A program made the position numbers and the translations under genes. DNA of 14,172 bases from 14-2 sp963628035 (GTDB lineage: Bacteria > Bacillota > Clostridia > Lachnospirales > Lachnospiraceae). Numbering within the stretch: position 1 is the first letter of the stretch; each line of letters starts with the position of its first letter. The stretch is from the NCBI GenBank assembly GCA_963628035.1, contig CAVGED010000080.1, forward strand, positions 1 to 14,172, written 5' to 3'. This document shows, piece after piece, positions 1 through 7,290 of this stretch. Below the pieces are notes generated by a model, which was given only the letters and a program-made list of their open reading frames with translations, did no database searches and was not told the DNA's origin.

Positions 1-40
1 TGCATTTGAGTATTTTATTTTTTTCAAGGTTGTGCTATAG

Positions 41-70
41 TTGACGTGTACATTCACAACATGTTACAAC
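41..70 (+). promoter_or_regulatory. Probable sigma-A promoter of asnA
   Basis: TTGACG at 41-46 is followed after 17-18 bases by TTACAA/TACAAC (64-70), giving a start near position 77 and a short leader to the asnA ribosome binding site. A second possible -10 lies just upstream: TATAGT at 36-41 with an extended TG motif at 33-34, but it has no good -35. Either could be used. No riboswitch or T-box is visible in the 111-base upstream stretch. Confidence 0.45.
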
Positions 71-111
71 AGCAATAATAAAATGCATAATAAAAGAGAG
101 GTTTTATACCG

Positions 112-1122
112 ATGGAATCAATGAACATCCCTAAGAATTATCACTCCCAGCTGGATCTGCACGACACCCAGATCGCCATCAAGACCGTCAAGGACTTCTT
201 CCAGGAGCTGCTGTCGGAGCGGTTGAACCTGCACCGTGTATCCGCACCATTGTTCGTGGATCCGGCCTCCGGCCTCAATGACAACCTGAACGGTGTGGAG
301 CGCCCCGTCGCTTTCGGCATCCGGGAGCAAAATGATAAGGAGGCAGAGATCGTACAGTCTCTGGCCAAGTGGAAGCGCTACGCCCTGAAGAAATATGGTT
401 TTTCCATGGGCGAGGGCTTATATACGGACATGAACGCCATTCGCCGTGATGAGGACACCGACAACATTCACTCCATCTTCGTGGATCAGTGGGATTGGGA
501 GAAGATCATCGCCAGGGAAGACCGCACGCTGGAGACCTTAAAGGACACGGTGAAGACCGTATATAAGGTTTTGCGGAAGACAGAAAAGTACATGGCGATC
601 CAGTACGATTATATCGAAGAGATCCTGCCTCATGACATTTTCTTTATCACGACCCAGGAACTCGCTGACATGTTCCCGGACTACTCGCCCAAGGAACGTG
701 AATATTACATAAGCAAGGCCAAGGGAGCCGTCTGCATCATGCAGATCGGTGATGTTCTGGAGAACGGCGAACGTCACGACGGACGTGCGCCGGATTACGA
801 TGACTGGTCGCTGAACGCCGATATCGTTGTCTACTACCCGGTACTGGACATTGCTCTTGAGCTGTCCTCCATGGGAATCCGCGTAGATAAGAAGGCATTG
901 CTGGATCAATTGAAAAAGGCCGGCTGCCCTGAGCGCGCCAAACTGCCCTTCCAGAAGTCCGTCATCGATGAGGAACTGCCCTACACCATAGGCGGCGGTA
1001 TCGGACAGTCCCGTATCTGTATGTTTTTCCTGCGGAAGGCTCACATCGGTGAGGTACAGTCCTCCCTGTGGCGTCCGGAGACGCTGAAGCTGGCAGAAGA
1101 ACGAGGCGTTCAGCTTCTGTAA
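112..1122 (+). CDS. asnA: Aspartate-ammonia ligase (AMP-forming asparagine synthetase A)
   Basis: Makes asparagine from aspartate, ATP and ammonia in the cytoplasm. The 336 residues match the family length (about 330). Recognisable stretches are GIREQNDKEAEIVQSLAKWK early on, GLYTDMNAIRRDE near residue 105, the SIFVDQWDWE motif near 120 and the C-terminal GGGIGQSRICMFFL motif near 295, all typical of the class II aminoacyl-tRNA synthetase-like AsnA fold. The start at 112 is chosen because AGAGAGG at 95-101 sits 10 bases upstream; a second ATG at 121 is too far from it. It is a single-gene unit: the next gene is convergent and a hairpin follows the stop. AsnA (ammonia-dependent) rather than AsnB is common in gut Firmicutes. 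Confidence 0.97.
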   Translation: MESMNIPKNYHSQLDLHDTQIAIKTVKDFFQELLSERLNLHRVSAPLFVDPASGLNDNLNGVERPVAFGIREQNDKEAEIVQSLAKWKRYALKKYGFSMGEGLYTDMNAIRRDEDTDNIHSIFVDQWDWEKIIAREDRTLETLKDTVKTVYKVLRKTEKYMAIQYDYIEEILPHDIFFITTQELADMFPDYSPKEREYYISKAKGAVCIMQIGDVLENGERHDGRAPDYDDWSLNADIVVYYPVLDIALELSSMGIRVDKKALLDQLKKAGCPERAKLPFQKSVIDEELPYTIGGGIGQSRICMFFLRKAHIGEVQSSLWRPETLKLAEERGVQLL

Positions 1123-1154
1123 GACGTGGCTAGAACCCCTTCCCGATAGGTTGC

Positions 1155-1192
1155 AAGGAGAGCTTCCAATTCCCGGATGCTCTCCTTTAGTT
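1155..1192 (+). terminator. Intrinsic terminator after asnA
   Basis: A perfect 9-bp stem (1155-1163 with 1179-1187) is extended, after one T-T mismatch, by three more pairs and closes on a 7-base loop. It is followed on the + strand by TTTAGTTCTTTT. It lies between the convergent stops of asnA and dapB. The minus-strand side lacks a U-tract, so it mainly serves asnA. Confidence 0.75.
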
Positions 1193-1210
1193 CTTTTCCA
1201 TATCCGCTCC

Positions 1211-1972
1211 CTATTTCGCTGCGATCACATCCTGCATATCGTAATATCCTGCCGGCTTTCCACTTAAGAACTTCGCCGCCTCAATGGCTCCCTTGGCAAA
1301 AATACTTCTGGAATATGCGGTGTGGGTAAAGGTGATCACCTCGTCGGTTCCGGCGAAGATCACTTCATGCTCTCCCACAATGCTGCCGCCGCGCACAGAC
1401 TGGATCCCAATCTCCTGCTTGTCCCGCTTCTTCCGTTCCTTCGTCCTGTCATACTGATAGACATATGCATTGTCCAGCGCCTCATTCAAGGAGTCTGCCA
1501 GCGCCAACGCCGTTCCGCTGGGAGCGTCCAGCTTCTGGTTGTGATGCTTCTCCACGATCTCCATGTCAAAACCCGCCGGAGCCAACACCTTGGCCGCCTT
1601 CTTCAGCAGATCCATCAGCATGTTGATCCCCAGGGACATATTGGCGGATTTCAGCACTGCTACCTTCCCGGAAGTCTCTCTTACGGCCTCATTCTGCTCC
1701 TCAGAGAGTCCTGTGGTGCATAGAACCACCGGAATCTTGTGCTCCACGCTGTAGGAAAGCAGTGCGTTGACCGCTACCGCAGAAGCAAAATCAATGATAA
1801 CGTCTGCCTCCACATTGCAGTCCTCTATCTGCTGAAATACCGGATACTCATTTCTGATGTGATCGGAAATATCGATTCCTGCCACAACCTGAACCTCCGC
1901 ATCCTCCCGACACAGCGCTGTGACTACCTGTCCCATTCTCCCATTACATCCGTGTATGATGATCCTTGTCAT
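1211..1972 (-). CDS. dapB: 4-hydroxy-tetrahydrodipicolinate reductase
   Basis: Reduces the DapA product to tetrahydrodipicolinate with NAD(P)H, the second committed step of the diaminopimelate/lysine branch. The 253-residue protein has the nucleotide-binding glycine motif GCNGRMG at 8-14. The catalytic region follows: EKHHNQKLDAPSGTA with His143/His144, Lys147 and the DAPSGTA loop at 149-155. The conserved SVRGGSIVGEHEV lies at 192-204. Length is normal for the family. AAGGAGG (1979-1985) stands 6 bases before the ATG. It is the second gene of a dapA-dapB operon, 48 bases after the dapA stop, and should therefore be under the same lysine riboswitch. Confidence 0.97.
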   Translation of the reverse strand: MTRIIIHGCNGRMGQVVTALCREDAEVQVVAGIDISDHIRNEYPVFQQIEDCNVEADVIIDFASAVAVNALLSYSVEHKIPVVLCTTGLSEEQNEAVRETSGKVAVLKSANMSLGINMLMDLLKKAAKVLAPAGFDMEIVEKHHNQKLDAPSGTALALADSLNEALDNAYVYQYDRTKERKKRDKQEIGIQSVRGGSIVGEHEVIFAGTDEVITFTHTAYSRSIFAKGAIEAAKFLSGKPAGYYDMQDVIAAK

Positions 1973-2020
1973 AATGTACCTCCTTATTCTATCCTGTCAT
2001 AATAGCATGAACACCTTGGA

Positions 2021-2905
2021 TTATAGAATCCCAAACTCCTCCATGGCCTTCCGTAACTGTGCCACATGCTCCGGCTCCATCTCACACAGCGGCTCACGAA
2101 GAGGTCCTACCTCCCAGCCCATGAGGTTCATGGCTGTTTTCACCGGGATCGGATTGACCTCACAGAAGAGCGCATCGCACAGGGGCAGCGCCTTCAGCTG
2201 CATGTCAAGAGCCGTCTTACGGTCTCCATTCAGGTAATTCATAACCATATCATGTGTGAAACGCGGAGCCACGTTGGAGAGAACAGAGATCACACCGATT
2301 CCGCCTGCCGACAGCAGCGGGATCACCATGCCATCTTCCCCGGAATACAGTTCGGCCTCCCCGCTGGTCAGTTGGGTAATGCGAAGCGCATTGGTGACAT
2401 CTCCTGTCGCCTCCTTGATTCCCACAATATTGTCCACCTGATTGATCAGCGTTGCCACCGTGGCCGGCTGGATATGGCATCCGGTACGACTGGGAACATT
2501 ATAGAGAATGATGGGCAGATCCACCGATGCCGCGATCTTGGTATAATGGTTGATCAACCCCTTCTGGGTAGCCTTATTATAGTAAGGCGTCACCAGCAGC
2601 AGTCCGTCTGCTCCTGCCTTCTGCGCCGCCCCGGACAGCTGAATCGCTGTCTGCGTGCTGTTGGACCCGGTTCCGGCAATTACCGGGATCCGCCTGTTCA
2701 CCATGGATACCGCAGCCCGGATACACTCCACATGCTCTTCTTCCGACAACGTGGAGGACTCTCCCGTAGTCCCCGTAATGATAATGGCATCCGTGCCATT
2801 GGCAATCTGATCATTGATGATCTCTTCCAGCTTGTCGAAATTCACCTCATAATTGTCCTTCATCGGCGTGACGATTGCAACGCCTGCTCCTTTAAAAAGT
2901 GCCAT
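2021..2905 (-). CDS. dapA: 4-hydroxy-tetrahydrodipicolinate synthase
   Basis: Condenses pyruvate with aspartate semialdehyde, the branch point to diaminopimelate for cell wall and lysine. The 294-residue TIM-barrel protein has the GTTGE motif at 45-49, the tyrosines at 108/109 and Tyr135 (ILYNVPSRTG, with Arg140 contacting substrate) and the Schiff-base Lys164 in VGIKEATGD. All active-site residues expected for a true DapA (rather than N-acetylneuraminate lyase) are present. AGGAGG at 2914-2919 is spaced 8 bases from the ATG. First gene of the dapA-dapB operon, with a leader of about 350 bases that carries a lysine riboswitch. Confidence 0.97.
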   Translation of the reverse strand: MALFKGAGVAIVTPMKDNYEVNFDKLEEIINDQIANGTDAIIITGTTGESSTLSEEEHVECIRAAVSMVNRRIPVIAGTGSNSTQTAIQLSGAAQKAGADGLLLVTPYYNKATQKGLINHYTKIAASVDLPIILYNVPSRTGCHIQPATVATLINQVDNIVGIKEATGDVTNALRITQLTSGEAELYSGEDGMVIPLLSAGGIGVISVLSNVAPRFTHDMVMNYLNGDRKTALDMQLKALPLCDALFCEVNPIPVKTAMNLMGWEVGPLREPLCEMEPEHVAQLRKAMEEFGIL

Positions 2906-2973
2906 TTTTCTTTCCTCCTAAAATAAACTCGGGATCCTCGTCCCATGAAAGCGGATCTTCCTCTGCGAATCAG

Positions 2974-3007
2974 CATAAGAAGAACCGCTGCCTTCCGGAG
3001 CGGTTCT
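2974..3007 (-). terminator. Leader hairpin (riboswitch expression platform) upstream of dapA
   Basis: A perfect 9-bp stem (2999-3007 with 2981-2989) with a 9-base loop is followed on the minus strand by TCTTAT, a weak U-tract. It lies about 55 bases downstream of the aptamer. The CTCCG in its loop side can pair with a CGGAG sequence shortly after the aptamer, a possible antiterminator. Transcription attenuation is inferred; the weak U-run leaves some doubt. Confidence 0.55.
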
Positions 3008-3061
3008 AAAGGTTCTCGATATCAGGCCGGGGTTACTCCCTCCGTACTCTCTCTTCCTCTT

Positions 3062-3232
3062 GATAGCGCCCCATCCGAAATCTTACACCAGATGACAGTC
3101 ACAGGATTATTCACCCTGTGCCCAAGCAGCCCTTCGCTGTAAAAGGACCCTTTCGGCGTTCTCCCCTTTCCCCCATCTTCGTCTGTGCCAGCCACATCCA
3201 ACGGGATACTCATGAATCACGCAACCTCTATC
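3062..3232 (-). ncRNA. Lysine riboswitch (L-box) aptamer
   Basis: Read on the minus strand, the leader contains the conserved L-box elements in the right order. These are AGAGGTTGCG and GAGTA near the 5' side, GGGGGAAAGGGG followed by CGCCGAAAGG in the centre, and CTTGGG, a short hairpin closed by CACAGG/CCTGTG, then ACTGTCAT near the 3' side. The ends GATAG (3228-3232) and CTATC (3062-3066) pair to close the P1 stem, giving a 171-base aptamer, the usual size. Location upstream of dapA fits lysine feedback control. High lysine is expected to lower dapA-dapB expression. A covariance search against the Rfam lysine family would settle the boundaries. Confidence 0.9.
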
Positions 3233-3258
3233 TTCAATTTTCTTTTCCAACTTAGACC

Positions 3259-3287
3259 AATATACCATTTCCGCCGTTCATTGTCAA
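3259..3287 (-). promoter_or_regulatory. Sigma-A promoter of the riboswitch-dapA-dapB transcript
   Basis: TTGACA (3282-3287), a 17-base spacer and TATATT (3259-3264), with a TG at the extended -10 position. The start would be near 3252, about 20 bases before the aptamer. The -35 box begins only 7 bases beyond the upstream corrinoid adenosyltransferase stop codon. Confidence 0.85.
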
Positions 3288-3294
3288 TGACACA

Positions 3295-3783
3295 TTACAT
3301 CTTTTCCGGCTGGATCTTGTATATCTCATCTGCATAATCCTTAAGCTTCTCATCCATAACGCGTCCGGTGAAGATGATCTCCGTGTCCTCCGCCTTGACC
3401 TGCAGCAAGGATTCCAGATCCTCCATGGTGATCACATGCTTATCCAACAGTCCCAGGAATTCATCCAGGATCAGTATGTTGCATTCTCCGGTCATCAATA
3501 CCTTCTTGGCGAAATTGAACCCGTTCTTAATATTCATGGATTCTTCTTTCTTCTCCTCTTCCGACAGCAGATTAAAGTTCTCCTGAGACTTCTCGAAACG
3601 GAAAAACTTAATCTCCGGCTCCAGACGGCGAATGAAGGATATCTCATCCTCATTCTTTCCCTTCAAAAACTGAATGATGATCACACTCTTTCCCTGACTG
3701 GCAGACCGGATGGCGTGCCCCAGCGCAGACGTGGTTTTCCCCTTTCCCTCACCATAATATACGATCACATTCCCTTTACTCAT
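3295..3783 (-). CDS. cobO: Cob(I)yrinic acid a,c-diamide / cob(I)alamin adenosyltransferase (CobA/CobO/BtuR type)
   Basis: Transfers adenosyl from ATP to reduced corrinoid, forming the cobalt-carbon bond of adenosylcobalamin. The 162-residue protein begins with a P-loop, GEGKGKTTSALG at 11-22, followed by IIIQFLKG, a Walker-B-like ILILDEFLGLLD and the late TGR...DYADEIYKI motif, the normal order for this family. It is somewhat shorter than the enterobacterial enzyme (about 196) because the N-terminal extension is absent, as in many clostridia. AAAGAGG lies 7 bases before the ATG. No other cobalamin genes are in the window, so salvage of imported corrinoid is a reasonable role. A possible promoter upstream is TTGCTT-17-TATTTT within 3843-3880. 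No cobalamin riboswitch fits in the short upstream gap. Confidence 0.92.
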   Translation of the reverse strand: MSKGNVIVYYGEGKGKTTSALGHAIRSASQGKSVIIIQFLKGKNEDEISFIRRLEPEIKFFRFEKSQENFNLLSEEEKKEESMNIKNGFNFAKKVLMTGECNILILDEFLGLLDKHVITMEDLESLLQVKAEDTEIIFTGRVMDEKLKDYADEIYKIQPEKM

Positions 3784-3815
3784 CCATTTACCTCTTTCTC
3801 GCAGGGCATAAAATC

Positions 3816-3841
3816 CTGGTAATCATATTGTTTTTTACCAG
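3816..3841. terminator. Possible hairpin between ssb-like gene and cobO
   Basis: A 7-bp inverted repeat, CTGGTAA/TTACCAG, with a 12-base A/T loop. On the minus strand it is followed by GATTTT and could end the ssb-like transcript 40 bases after its stop. On the + strand it is followed by TTTTAT. The stem is weak, so it may only attenuate. Confidence 0.35.
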
Positions 3842-3880
3842 TTTTATCTAAAATATCATATTTTTGGGTAAAAAGCAATA

Positions 3881-4507
3881 TTATTCCAGATACTCAATCT
3901 TACTGACCGAAACCTCATAAGCGATCCGCTTCTGTGTCTCGGTCTCTCCGATCTTCTTCAGATACTCCCTGCTCTGGATTCTCCCAAACACCTGAACATG
4001 CCCGCCTATCTCAAACCCGGACGCATATCTGGCGTTTCTGCCCCAGCAGATACAGGGAATATAATCCGACTTTCCATAAGAACGGTTGACCGCGATCAGC
4101 AGATCTGCGATCTCACGCCCCAGCGGAGTCTTCCGGTATATGGGATCCTTGCATATGTAACCGTCCAGAAATATTTCATTACTCTTGTCACCATCCGGCA
4201 TCTCTTCAACAAATTCCAGTTCCCGCACGAACACGGAGAGCACCAGCCTGTTTTTCTTCTCCTCGTGCCTGTTGTAAGAACGGAACTGCCCGGTAACACG
4301 GATAACGTGTCCGATATAGCTCTGTTCCGTATCGATCAGCCTCTCGGAAACCATAAGCGGAATGTAATCCGCAAAATTGCTCAGGCGGTTTACCGCCACA
4401 TCCACCATGTAAAAGCCCTCTCCAAATACCTCGTGGCTGTATCGGAAATCCGATACGATCTCTCCGGTGATAATCACCTGATTGTTTTCAAAAATTTTAT
4501 CTGCCAT
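3881..4507 (-). CDS. SSB-like protein with two OB folds
   Basis: A 208-residue protein with two successive OB-fold regions. The first (about 9-100) runs from VIITGEIVSDFRYSHEV to LSVFVRELEFV and is divergent. The second (about 110-208) reads like bacterial single-stranded DNA-binding protein: DGYICKDPIYRKTPLGREIADLLIAVNR, then YIPCICWGRNA and GRIQSREY. The acidic C-terminal tip that SSB uses to recruit partners is absent; the protein ends KIEYLE. Start chosen at 4507, where GGAGAAG and a stronger AGGAGGAAGGAG (4519-4528) precede the ATG; the frame stays open to an ATG at 4591 without such a site. Probably binds single-stranded DNA or acts as an accessory replication/recombination factor; the housekeeping ssb is presumably elsewhere. 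Confidence 0.8.
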   Translation of the reverse strand: MADKIFENNQVIITGEIVSDFRYSHEVFGEGFYMVDVAVNRLSNFADYIPLMVSERLIDTEQSYIGHVIRVTGQFRSYNRHEEKKNRLVLSVFVRELEFVEEMPDGDKSNEIFLDGYICKDPIYRKTPLGREIADLLIAVNRSYGKSDYIPCICWGRNARYASGFEIGGHVQVFGRIQSREYLKKIGETETQKRIAYEVSVSKIEYLE

Positions 4508-4770
4508 GAATTTCTTCTCCTTCCTCCTGCCTGTGTCCCTGTGACCAGACTTTTTCGTACATCGACGGCATATCGATTCACTGTGCATCATACTTGTTTA
4601 TTACTATTCCGGAATCGGGGATTCTAGAACCTCGTATTTCTCCCCAGCCCTCTGTAAGAATATCAAAATCAAAAAAAGAATTTTCGCACTTCATGTCGAT
4701 AGTGTAAAAATAGATTTCCCGTCCGCTGACACACTGGCCAAGCGGGGGGATATTTTAAAAAAACTACCCC
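4508..4770. other. Intergenic region between divergent ssb-like and PPIase genes
   Basis: No convincing ORF or RNA gene. Toward the ssb-like gene there is no clear -35/-10 pair; the best is a TATGAT near 4590 with a poor -35. A small inverted repeat, GAATC-GGG-GATTC, lies at 4612-4624 beside the palindrome TTCCGGAA. A/T-rich tracts occur at 4660-4690 and 4750-4765. Nothing else recognised. Confidence 0.4.
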
Positions 4771-4799
4771 TTTACGAATGAGGTTTTTTCCGTTACAAT
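4771..4799 (+). promoter_or_regulatory. Sigma-A promoter of the PPIase gene
   Basis: TTTACG (4771-4776), a 17-base spacer and TACAAT (4794-4799). The predicted start is near 4806, placing the Shine-Dalgarno AAGGAAGG (4847-4854) about 40 bases into the transcript. Confidence 0.75.
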
Positions 4800-4824
4800 C
4801 ATTATACACCAAAAAAAGCAGTTT

Positions 4825-5385
4825 GTGTGCTTAAAGTTTGTTAAAGAAGGAAGGAAACCAATTAAGGCACAGAATCCAGTTATCACCATTGAAATGGAAA
4901 ATGGCGACATCATGAAAGCAGAACTGTATCCGGAAATTGCTCCCAATACAGTCAATAACTTTATCCACTTAGTCCAGAGTCATTTTTATGACGGACTGAT
5001 CTTCCACCGCGTCATCCGCGGCTTTATGATCCAGGGCGGCTGCCCGGACGGCACCGGCATGGGCGGCCCCGGCTACGGGATCAAGGGTGAATTCGCCCAG
5101 AACGGCTTTGCCAACAGCCTGGCGCACACCGAAGGTGTACTGTCCATGGCACGGGCAATGGCTCCCAACTCCGCCGGCTCCCAGTTCTTCATCATGCATA
5201 AGGCTGCTCCCCACCTGGACGGATCCTATGCCGCATTCGGCAAGATCATCGAAGGGATGGATGTCGTGAACCGGATCGCTGAGACAAGCACGGACTACTC
5301 CGACCGTCCCATGAAGCCCCAGGTCATGAAGCAGGTAACGGTAGAGACCTTCGGCACGGAATACCCGGAACCGGAGAAGTGCTGA
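4825..5385 (+). CDS. Cyclophilin-type peptidyl-prolyl cis-trans isomerase
   Basis: Catalyses proline isomerisation during protein folding. There is no signal peptide, so it is cytoplasmic. Cyclophilin motifs are complete: FHRVIRGFMIQGG (catalytic Arg), GPGYGIKGEF, LSMARAMAPNSAGSQFFIM and HLDGSYAAFGKI. The position matching Trp121 of human CypA is His, and His126 is Tyr, as in bacterial enzymes with low cyclosporin affinity. The frame opens at a GTG (4825) with no ribosome binding site. A good AAGGAAGG site (4847-4854) instead points to codon ATT at 4861, giving the N-terminus MKAQNPVITIEMENG, the usual beginning for this family. The ATG at 4894 would delete part of the first strand. The coordinates give the outer GTG; the AUU start is better supported by the sequence. 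Single gene, convergent with the secretion locus. Confidence 0.93.
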   Translation: MCLKFVKEGRKPIKAQNPVITIEMENGDIMKAELYPEIAPNTVNNFIHLVQSHFYDGLIFHRVIRGFMIQGGCPDGTGMGGPGYGIKGEFAQNGFANSLAHTEGVLSMARAMAPNSAGSQFFIMHKAAPHLDGSYAAFGKIIEGMDVVNRIAETSTDYSDRPMKPQVMKQVTVETFGTEYPEPEKC

Positions 5386-5395
5386 GAACATTCCA

Positions 5396-5425
5396 TTTAC
5401 CGGCAGTTGCCAAACTGCCGGTAAA
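5396..5425. terminator. Convergent hairpin between PPIase and the secreted repeat protein
   Basis: A perfect 13-bp stem (5396-5408 with 5413-5425) with a 4-base loop. It begins 10 bases after the PPIase stop, and the last codons and TAA of the minus-strand gene lie inside it. Neither side has a good U-tract, so efficient intrinsic termination is uncertain; it may act as a bidirectional barrier or 3'-end stabiliser. Confidence 0.55.
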
Positions 5426-7184
5426 ATACTTTGATCCCATCTGCATTCCGATACCTGCCAAATCCATTCTCCTTAACAAAGCGTTTCACTTCCTGCACCT
5501 GCTCCCCTGTAAATATCCAGGTTTCCGTCCCATCCGTTTGCCCCTCTGCATCAATTCCGTCTTCCTGCACAGGCTGTTCCTGCACAGGCTGTTCACGTAT
5601 TGTCTGCTTCGCCAGCGCACGATCCAATACCGTCCGGTATGCTTCGTTGACTTTCCAGATGGAATTCTCCAAAAGCCCTCCGCCACGGGGCGAAACATAA
5701 TCCGCTCCATTGCGGTAAAATTTCCCGCTTATGAACCGCACATGGGACGTTTCGGTGACCTCCTGCGGTGTGGTATCCACAATATATACCGTCACCTGCC
5801 GGGTAACCCGGCTGCCCGCGCTGTCGACCGCCTCATACGTAACAGACAACTCCGCTTCCTGCGTCAATCCGGTGTAATCCTCAGCACGGTAGCCGACAAC
5901 CCGCACACGCTCCCCATTTGTCAGGATCCCATCCTCCCGGTCTGTCGCTGTCACACGCTCCAGCAGTGCCTGCTCGGTAATCTCTCCCCGCACAGCCTGC
6001 CGCAATGTAAAATATCGCTCCTTCGCCGCAATGGACGGATACTGATCCCATACCGCTGTAAATACGGTATCATTCTCTAACTCCACCGTTTCTCCGGCCT
6101 CGTAACCGACTCCAGCCGCATCCCGCCATCCGACAAAGGCATAGTTCTCCCGCTCTGGCCCTTGCTCCAGCATAAATTCCGGGTTCCAATACATGCCGGA
6201 GGCGTTCTGAAATTGGTCCTTTGTCTCTCCGGGAATCAGCGTTCCGAAACTGCCAGCATCGCCCGTATCATAACCTATCGTGATACTTCTTTGGTATACC
6301 GCGTACAATTGGATGTCCCGCTCTCCCATCACACAAGAAGACAACACATCCCTGGCATTCGGCTCTGTATTCCAACCAATATGTGTCCAGCCTTCCTTAC
6401 CTGCCTTCACCGTGAGATCAACTGCTTCGCCCCGCACTACTCTGGCAGTCTCCTTCTCCACCGTATTTTCTTCGCCCGCCTGATACCAGACCGTATGGAT
6501 ATAAGGCTTCCAATCGACGTTCAGCCGAATGCCGCAATAGCTCTCGAAGGAATGGCCGGGAAACATACGTTTAACCGTCTGCCAGTGACCTTCTTCCTTC
6601 AGGTGAAACACCATCCCCTGTTCCGTCACATTCCCAAAGCCATCCTCTTCAATGCTCCCCAGATTCCTGTTTCCCTGCCGGATAACAAAGATGGCATCCA
6701 TGGTGATCTCTACACTGCCACTCTCCAATATCTCTGCAAAACCTTCCCGACCGGCAGCCAGCCGACAGATATCGGACAACGTGATGCGATACAGGTTATA
6801 CCAGTATCCTCCATCCTGCACTGCCGCACCCGGTACCTCCTTTAACACACCGCCACGCTTTACAGCAAGCTCCACCTGTCTTCCGCTACCCTTTATGCAG
6901 ATGTCAAAGCCCGCCGCCGTATAGCGCAGTCCACCACCAGAGGATGCTTCTTTCCCTCTTGTAGCAAAGTAGATATCTCCGTCCAACACCTTGATATGAC
7001 TGCTCTGTCCGTTGGTGCTCTCATAGAATTCTTTTGCATTTGCATAATCTGTAGATGCCCTGACTCTGACAATTCCCGACGGTAATATTTCTGAAAGCAA
7101 TATGCCGGAAAGCAATATTCCTGAAAGAAATATTCCCGTCAGGAACAGAACAAATCTCCCTACATACAATACCCTTTTCCCCAT
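5397..7184 (-). CDS. Secreted InlB/Ig-repeat protein, last gene of the Tad-like operon
   Basis: A 595-residue exported protein. Residues 1-43 form a long signal sequence: GKR, then a hydrophobic core with repeated SGILL units, ending VRA before STDY. Residues 44-230 are an unrecognised domain. Residues about 230-297 and 302-380 resemble InlB B-repeats (Listeria-Bacteroides repeats), the second ending in the typical YAFVGWRDAAGVGYEAGE...VFTAVW. Residues 385-470 look like a bacterial Ig-like/DUF5011 domain (VTATDREDGILT, VTYEAVDSAG, VTVYIVDTTP). A linker with EQPVQ repeats and a charged tail follow. There is no LPXTG motif or C-terminal membrane anchor. GGGAGGAAGGA lies before the ATG at 7184; an upstream in-frame ATG at 7250 has no good site. 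Likely the surface or secreted effector/adhesin handled with, or built onto, the Tad-like apparatus; that role is inferred from position. Confidence 0.8.
   Translation of the reverse strand: MGKRVLYVGRFVLFLTGIFLSGILLSGILLSEILPSGIVRVRASTDYANAKEFYESTNGQSSHIKVLDGDIYFATRGKEASSGGGLRYTAAGFDICIKGSGRQVELAVKRGGVLKEVPGAAVQDGGYWYNLYRITLSDICRLAAGREGFAEILESGSVEITMDAIFVIRQGNRNLGSIEEDGFGNVTEQGMVFHLKEEGHWQTVKRMFPGHSFESYCGIRLNVDWKPYIHTVWYQAGEENTVEKETARVVRGEAVDLTVKAGKEGWTHIGWNTEPNARDVLSSCVMGERDIQLYAVYQRSITIGYDTGDAGSFGTLIPGETKDQFQNASGMYWNPEFMLEQGPERENYAFVGWRDAAGVGYEAGETVELENDTVFTAVWDQYPSIAAKERYFTLRQAVRGEITEQALLERVTATDREDGILTNGERVRVVGYRAEDYTGLTQEAELSVTYEAVDSAGSRVTRQVTVYIVDTTPQEVTETSHVRFISGKFYRNGADYVSPRGGGLLENSIWKVNEAYRTVLDRALAKQTIREQPVQEQPVQEDGIDAEGQTDGTETWIFTGEQVQEVKRFVKENGFGRYRNADGIKVFYRQFGNCR
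5564..5593. repeat. Two perfect 15-bp tandem repeats encoding EQPVQ
   Basis: Units at 5564-5578 and 5579-5593 are identical and in frame, extending the linker between the Ig-like domain and the C-terminal tail by five residues. Typical of a length-variable linker. Confidence 0.85.
7091..7135. repeat. 15-bp minisatellite in the signal peptide core
   Basis: Three 15-bp units (7091-7105, 7106-7120, 7121-7135) differ by only a few bases, with a degraded part-copy at 7079-7090. On the minus strand they encode repeated (S-G/E-I-L-L/P) pentapeptides in the hydrophobic core of the secreted protein's signal sequence. Gain or loss of a unit keeps the frame. Confidence 0.85.
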
Positions 7185-7290
7185 AATTTCGCATCCTTCC
7201 TCCCTATTTTTATTCCGCCCTGTTTTTATTTCTCCCTGTTTCTCATCCATTTCTTATTCCGCCCGCCTTACTTACGCGCTGTCCTTAACG

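Noticed and set aside
3022..3213. 63-aa ORF inside the dapA leader
   Set aside because: It coincides with the lysine aptamer and has no ribosome binding site; conserved RNA structure explains the region.
2906..3258. T-box leader upstream of dapA
   Set aside because: No T-box AGGGTGGNACCGCG motif on the minus strand; the conserved L-box elements are present instead.
3784..3880. Cobalamin riboswitch upstream of cobO
   Set aside because: The gap is under 100 bases, too short for the roughly 200-base aptamer, and no B12-box sequence is visible.
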